A stretch of 8,636 nt of DNA, taken from the NCBI GenBank assembly GCA_002342505.1, contig DDQB01000019.1, forward strand, positions 1 through 8,636. The letters run 5' to 3'. This stretch comes from Acidaminococcaceae bacterium UBA2453 (GTDB lineage Bacteria > Bacillota > Negativicutes > Acidaminococcales > Acidaminococcaceae). Every line of letters starts with the position of its first letter. Within the stretch, counting starts at the first letter, position 1. Made by a program: the position numbers and the translations under genes. Below are positions 5,579 to 8,636 of the stretch, piece by piece. The notes beneath the pieces were generated by a model. The model made no database searches. It saw nothing but the letters and a program-made list of their open reading frames with translations, and was not told where the DNA came from.

Positions 5579-8137
5579 ATGCAGAAAGAGATAGAATTGC
5601 TTGCTCCGGCAGGAACGTGGGAAGCGCTGGAAGCTGCTGTAAATGCCGGAGCCGATGCGGTGTATCTGGGAGGAAAGGCGTTTGGGGCGCGGGCCTATGC
5701 CAGCAATTTTGACAGGGAAGAAATGACAAGGGCCGTTTATTTCTGCCACATGCACCATGTCCGCCTGTATGTGACTGTAAATACGCTGGTGGATGATAAA
5801 GAACTGCCGGAACTGGAAGAATATCTGATCTTTCTGCATAATGCGGGTATTGACGGGATCATCGTCCAGGATCTGGGCGTGATACGGGCGGCGCAGCGTA
5901 TCGTGCCGGATCTGCCGCTGCATGCTTCTACGCAGATGACGGTGACTAATTCTGCCGGAGTCCGGTTTGCGGCGGAACACGGTATGGTCCGGGTGGTACC
6001 TGCCCGGGAGTTGTCACTGGCGGATCTGAAGAAGGTAAGCGATACCGGATTGGAAATAGAAGCGTTCATCCACGGGGCATTGTGCGTCTGTTATTCCGGT
6101 CAGTGCCTTATGAGCAGTCTGATCGGAGGGCGCAGCGGAAACCGGGGGCGTTGCGCGCAGCCCTGCCGTCTTCCGTATACGCTGGTAGATAAAGACGGGA
6201 AGGACCTGCTTGCAGGTAAAGATGCCGGACAGTATCTGTTAAGCCCGAAAGATCTGAACACGTTAAAGGTTCTGCCCCAGATGATCGAGGCCGGCGTGCT
6301 TTCCTATAAAATTGAAGGACGCATGAAACGTCCCGAGTATGTAGCCGTCGTGGTGGATGCTTACCGCCGGGCCATGGACAGTTATAAGCGCGGCAATTAC
6401 GAAGTGCCGGAAAAAGATCTGGCCAATATTGAACAGATCTTTAACCGCGATTTTACTACGGCTTATCTGGAAAAACATCAGGGGCGCCTGATGATGAGCG
6501 ACCGCCGTCCCAACAACCGGGGCGTGCTGATCGGCAGGGTACAGAAGTTAAATAAAGATCATACCAAAGCTGTGATCAAACTGGATAAAACGATCCATGT
6601 CGGAGACGGGCTGGAATTTTGGGTAAAAGTTGGCGGCCGCGTCGGTACGGTGGTGGATACGCTGCGTGTGAACGGCGCTGTTGTTGCATCTGCGGAAGCC
6701 GGGTCGCTGGCGGAAATTGATATTCCCAAAGGCGTGCGTTTGAATGACCGTGTTTTCCGTACGATGGACAGTGAGCTGATGGCCTATGCCGGTCAGTTTT
6801 ACGGAGAAAAGAACAAGAAACGCATTCCTGTTACGGTAAAAGTTACGGCGCATATGGGCAGTCCGATGGAAGTGGTGCTGACAGACTGCGACGGAAATTC
6901 CGGCGCGGGCCTGACGGATTTTGTGGCGGAACCGGCCCGGAAGCATGCGCTGGATGAAGGAGCGGTGCGGAAACAGGTGGATCGACTGGGCGCGACAGAA
7001 TATGTGCTGGCAGCGCTGGAAACAGAGCTGGATGACGGGCTGATGGTTCCCATGAGCGAGATCAACGAAGCGAGACGTAAGGCTTGCGAAGCACTGGATG
7101 CCGCGCGTCTGGAAGCCTTCGCTCCGGCTCGCAGACCGGTGGCGCGCAGTCAGATGATGAGCCGCTGGCTGCATGAACTGGAATATTCGGATGCAGGCAG
7201 CGCCGTTGCGGGTCCGGAAGGCAATGAAAAGGCAGGCCGCGCTTTTCAACGCAAAGAGGGGCAGCATTTCGGTGAAGAAAAAGACATGCCGCAGCTCACG
7301 GTATGGACTGATACTCCTGAAAAAGTGAAAGCGGCGCTGGACGGCGGGGCGGACTGGATCATCTTTGGCGGCGACCGATACAGTTCCAAAGACGTGTCGT
7401 TTGCTGATTATGAAACTGCCGTGAAACTGGCGCGCGATAAAGGAAGGAAGATCGCGTTTTCTACGCCGCGGATTGTAAAAGAAAGCCAGCAGGCTTTTTT
7501 TGCCGCGTTTTTAAAACAGGCAGCAGCCTGTCAGATCGATCTGCTGTATGTACATAATCTGGGGATATGGCAGCTGGCCCGTGAATTAAAAATAGGAACG
7601 CCTCTCTGGGCGGACATGAGTCTTAACATTTATAATTCCCAGAGCCTGCAGTTCTGGAAAGAGGCAGGCGCAACGGGGGCAACCCTTTCGGTAGAGCTTA
7701 ACATGGGGCAGCTGGCCCATCTGGCGAAGGTGAGCCCGCTGCCGCTGGAATGCCTGGTGCAGGGACCCATTGAGATGATGGTTTCCGAATACTGTGCGGG
7801 GGGGAGTTTTCTGGGCAATTTGGATAAAGGCGCCTGCACATTTAAATGTAAGGAAGAAATCTATCTGCATGACCGGAAAGAGGCTAACTTCCGGTTGGCC
7901 GGCGACCAGTTCTGCCGTATGCATGTACTGAATTCCCAGGACCTGTCCGTACTGGGAGGGTTGCAGGAACTGCGGGACATGGGGATCAGCAGATTGCGAA
8001 TCGATGGCCGCACATATGATCCGCAGCAGATCAGGGACTTAGTGAAACGGTTTAAGGAAACGCTTGCCCTTTCCGGCGAAACCGTGGAAAACCTGCCGGG
8101 AACGACCCGAGGGCATTATTACCGGGGCGTGCTGTAA
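5579..8137 (+). CDS. Long U32-family protein (RlhA-like), with DUF3656-type middle and second U32-like half
   Basis: The family is named peptidase U32, but characterised members RlhA and TrhP are iron-sulfur-linked hydroxylases of 23S rRNA and tRNA, so an RNA-modification role is more likely than proteolysis. The protein is 852 residues from the ATG at 5579. Residues 1-290 form the U32 barrel, opening with ELLAPAGTWEALEAA. The family signature runs from E161 to S179 (E-x-F-x2-G-A-L-C, then G-x-C), giving C169 and C176, and GRSGNRGRCAQPC supplies C192 and C196; these four are the likely Fe-S ligands. FNRDFTTAYL starts at 288 and leads into a DUF3656-like middle domain to about 530. A charged, gly-rich linker (about 540-569) precedes a second barrel-like half from M570, with its own CxxxC (C753, C757), C739 and C725. 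Its length exceeds E. coli RlhA (about 650). It appears monocistronic, bracketed by terminators. Target base is unknown. Confidence 0.92.
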   Translation: MQKEIELLAPAGTWEALEAAVNAGADAVYLGGKAFGARAYASNFDREEMTRAVYFCHMHHVRLYVTVNTLVDDKELPELEEYLIFLHNAGIDGIIVQDLGVIRAAQRIVPDLPLHASTQMTVTNSAGVRFAAEHGMVRVVPARELSLADLKKVSDTGLEIEAFIHGALCVCYSGQCLMSSLIGGRSGNRGRCAQPCRLPYTLVDKDGKDLLAGKDAGQYLLSPKDLNTLKVLPQMIEAGVLSYKIEGRMKRPEYVAVVVDAYRRAMDSYKRGNYEVPEKDLANIEQIFNRDFTTAYLEKHQGRLMMSDRRPNNRGVLIGRVQKLNKDHTKAVIKLDKTIHVGDGLEFWVKVGGRVGTVVDTLRVNGAVVASAEAGSLAEIDIPKGVRLNDRVFRTMDSELMAYAGQFYGEKNKKRIPVTVKVTAHMGSPMEVVLTDCDGNSGAGLTDFVAEPARKHALDEGAVRKQVDRLGATEYVLAALETELDDGLMVPMSEINEARRKACEALDAARLEAFAPARRPVARSQMMSRWLHELEYSDAGSAVAGPEGNEKAGRAFQRKEGQHFGEEKDMPQLTVWTDTPEKVKAALDGGADWIIFGGDRYSSKDVSFADYETAVKLARDKGRKIAFSTPRIVKESQQAFFAAFLKQAAACQIDLLYVHNLGIWQLARELKIGTPLWADMSLNIYNSQSLQFWKEAGATGATLSVELNMGQLAHLAKVSPLPLECLVQGPIEMMVSEYCAGGSFLGNLDKGACTFKCKEEIYLHDRKEANFRLAGDQFCRMHVLNSQDLSVLGGLQELRDMGISRLRIDGRTYDPQQIRDLVKRFKETLALSGETVENLPGTTRGHYYRGVL

Positions 8138-8170
8138 ATCAATCGTCACCGGCAGTTGTTATTGTAAAAC

Positions 8171-8206
8171 AGGCCTTGCAGTGGTTGTGCTGCAAGGTCT
8201 TTTGTT
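8171..8206 (+). terminator. Intrinsic terminator after the U32 gene
   Basis: AGGCCTTGCAG at 8171-8181 pairs with CTGCAAGGTCT at 8190-8200 (11 bp, one G.U) around an 8-base loop. The T-rich tail TTTTGTT at 8200-8206 completes a standard Rho-independent terminator, 33 bases after the stop codon. Confidence 0.9.
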
Positions 8207-8219
8207 ATGGAATTGCAGA

Positions 8220-8241
8220 CGAATAAATCAGCGCTTCCTTA
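8220..8241 (-). repeat. Half copy of the dispersed palindromic repeat
   Basis: Positions 8220-8238 match the reverse complement of 4486-4504 at 18 of 19 bases, and 8226-8241 match the right arm of that element (4518-4533) at 14 of 16, including the trailing TTA. The full partner arm is absent here; only a short degenerate pairing with GGAA at 8209-8212 is possible. It lies between the U32 terminator and the helicase promoter. Confidence 0.6.
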
Positions 8242-8268
8242 TGTTCGCTTTTCTTTTTCTCTCAGGTA

Positions 8269-8277
8269 TGGTACAAT
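8269..8277 (+). promoter_or_regulatory. Extended -10 promoter for the helicase gene
   Basis: TGG at 8269-8271 directly precedes TACAAT at 8272-8277, the same TGG plus hexamer arrangement as the alaS promoter. The region 17 bases upstream (TTTTCT, 8249-8254) is a poor -35, which an extended -10 can tolerate. The start would be near 8284, about 34 bases before the ATG. Confidence 0.6.
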
Positions 8278-8317
8278 AATTATACGAACGTTAGTTTAAA
8301 ATATGGAGGCGCTGCAA

Positions 8318-8636
8318 ATGTCGGCTGAGGAACAATATACAGAACTGATGCAGAAACTGAATGAATCGCAACGGGAGGCGGTATGTGCCACAGAAGGGTT
8401 TGTGCGCGTTATCGCCGGCGCCGGTTCCGGCAAGACAAGGGCGCTGTCCCACCGGTTCGCTTTTCTGGTGAATGAACTGGGCATTCTGCCCGGAAATATC
8501 CTGTGTGTTACTTTTACGAATAAAGCGGCGCAGGAGATGCGGCAGCGGATACATAACCTGACGGGGGATAACGATACCGGTTACATCAATACGTTTCACG
8601 GGTTCTGCGTAAGTGTCCTGCAGGAGGACAGCTATG
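8318..8636 (+). CDS. UvrD/Rep-family superfamily 1 DNA helicase (5' part only)
   Basis: This is an ATP-dependent 3'-5' DNA helicase or translocase of the UvrD/PcrA/Rep group, acting in DNA repair or replication. The 106 visible codons hold the N-terminal motifs in the correct order: Q motif LNESQREAV (14-22), Walker A AGAGSGKT (33-40), motif Ia TFTNKAAQEMRQRI (65-78) and motif Ib NTFHGFC (91-97). The frame is open to the window edge, so the remaining motifs and the C-terminal domains are outside. GGAGG at 8305-8309 is 8 bases before this ATG; an in-frame ATG at 8303 overlaps that site and is less likely. Whether it is PcrA itself or a paralogue cannot be told from this part; the TFHGFC form of motif Ib differs from the common TFHS form. 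Confidence 0.93.
   Translation, partial: MSAEEQYTELMQKLNESQREAVCATEGFVRVIAGAGSGKTRALSHRFAFLVNELGILPGNILCVTFTNKAAQEMRQRIHNLTGDNDTGYINTFHGFCVSVLQEDSY

Noticed and set aside
5620..5629. GGAAGCGCTG inside the U32 gene (also at 3812-3821 in gltX) as further copies of the palindromic repeat
   Set aside because: The match stops at 10 bases and encodes Glu-Ala-Leu with preferred codons, so it is a coding coincidence.

Overview
The window comes from a bacterial chromosome and carries mostly housekeeping genes, all on the plus strand. Strong AGGAGG-type ribosome binding sites, extended -10 promoters, short U-tract terminators and moderate GC content suggest Bacillota, perhaps the Negativicutes; this placement is inference. 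No phage, CRISPR, transposase or rRNA/tRNA gene is visible.

Layout. Positions 1-288 hold a possible tail of an upstream gene, a base-paired segment (94-170) and a strong promoter. Next come alaS (289-2910, alanyl-tRNA synthetase) and gltX (3000-4478, glutamyl-tRNA synthetase), 89 bases apart with small hairpins but no clear terminator between them. After gltX lies a long imperfect palindrome (4484-4532). It is followed by a secreted 287-residue protein (4560-5423) that combines a DUF3298/RsiV-like region with a chagasin-like (I42) cysteine-protease-inhibitor domain, and by a good intrinsic terminator. A long U32-family protein (5579-8137, 852 residues, RlhA-like with a second U32-like half) follows and has its own terminator. 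A half copy of the palindrome (8220-8241) lies just before a promoter and the first 106 codons of a UvrD/Rep-family helicase that runs off the end.

How the genes relate. alaS and gltX charge tRNAs. U32 proteins of the RlhA/TrhP kind modify rRNA or tRNA bases, so three of the five main genes relate to translation. The secreted inhibitor-like protein is the outlier and could be co-transcribed with gltX, because the palindrome between them lacks a proper U tract. The U32 gene and the helicase gene look like separate units, each preceded by a terminator.

There is no clear undescribed system here. The items most worth a second look are the dispersed palindromic repeat, the DUF3298 plus I42 architecture with all three inhibitor loops intact, and the tandem organisation of the U32 protein with a changed cysteine set in its second half.
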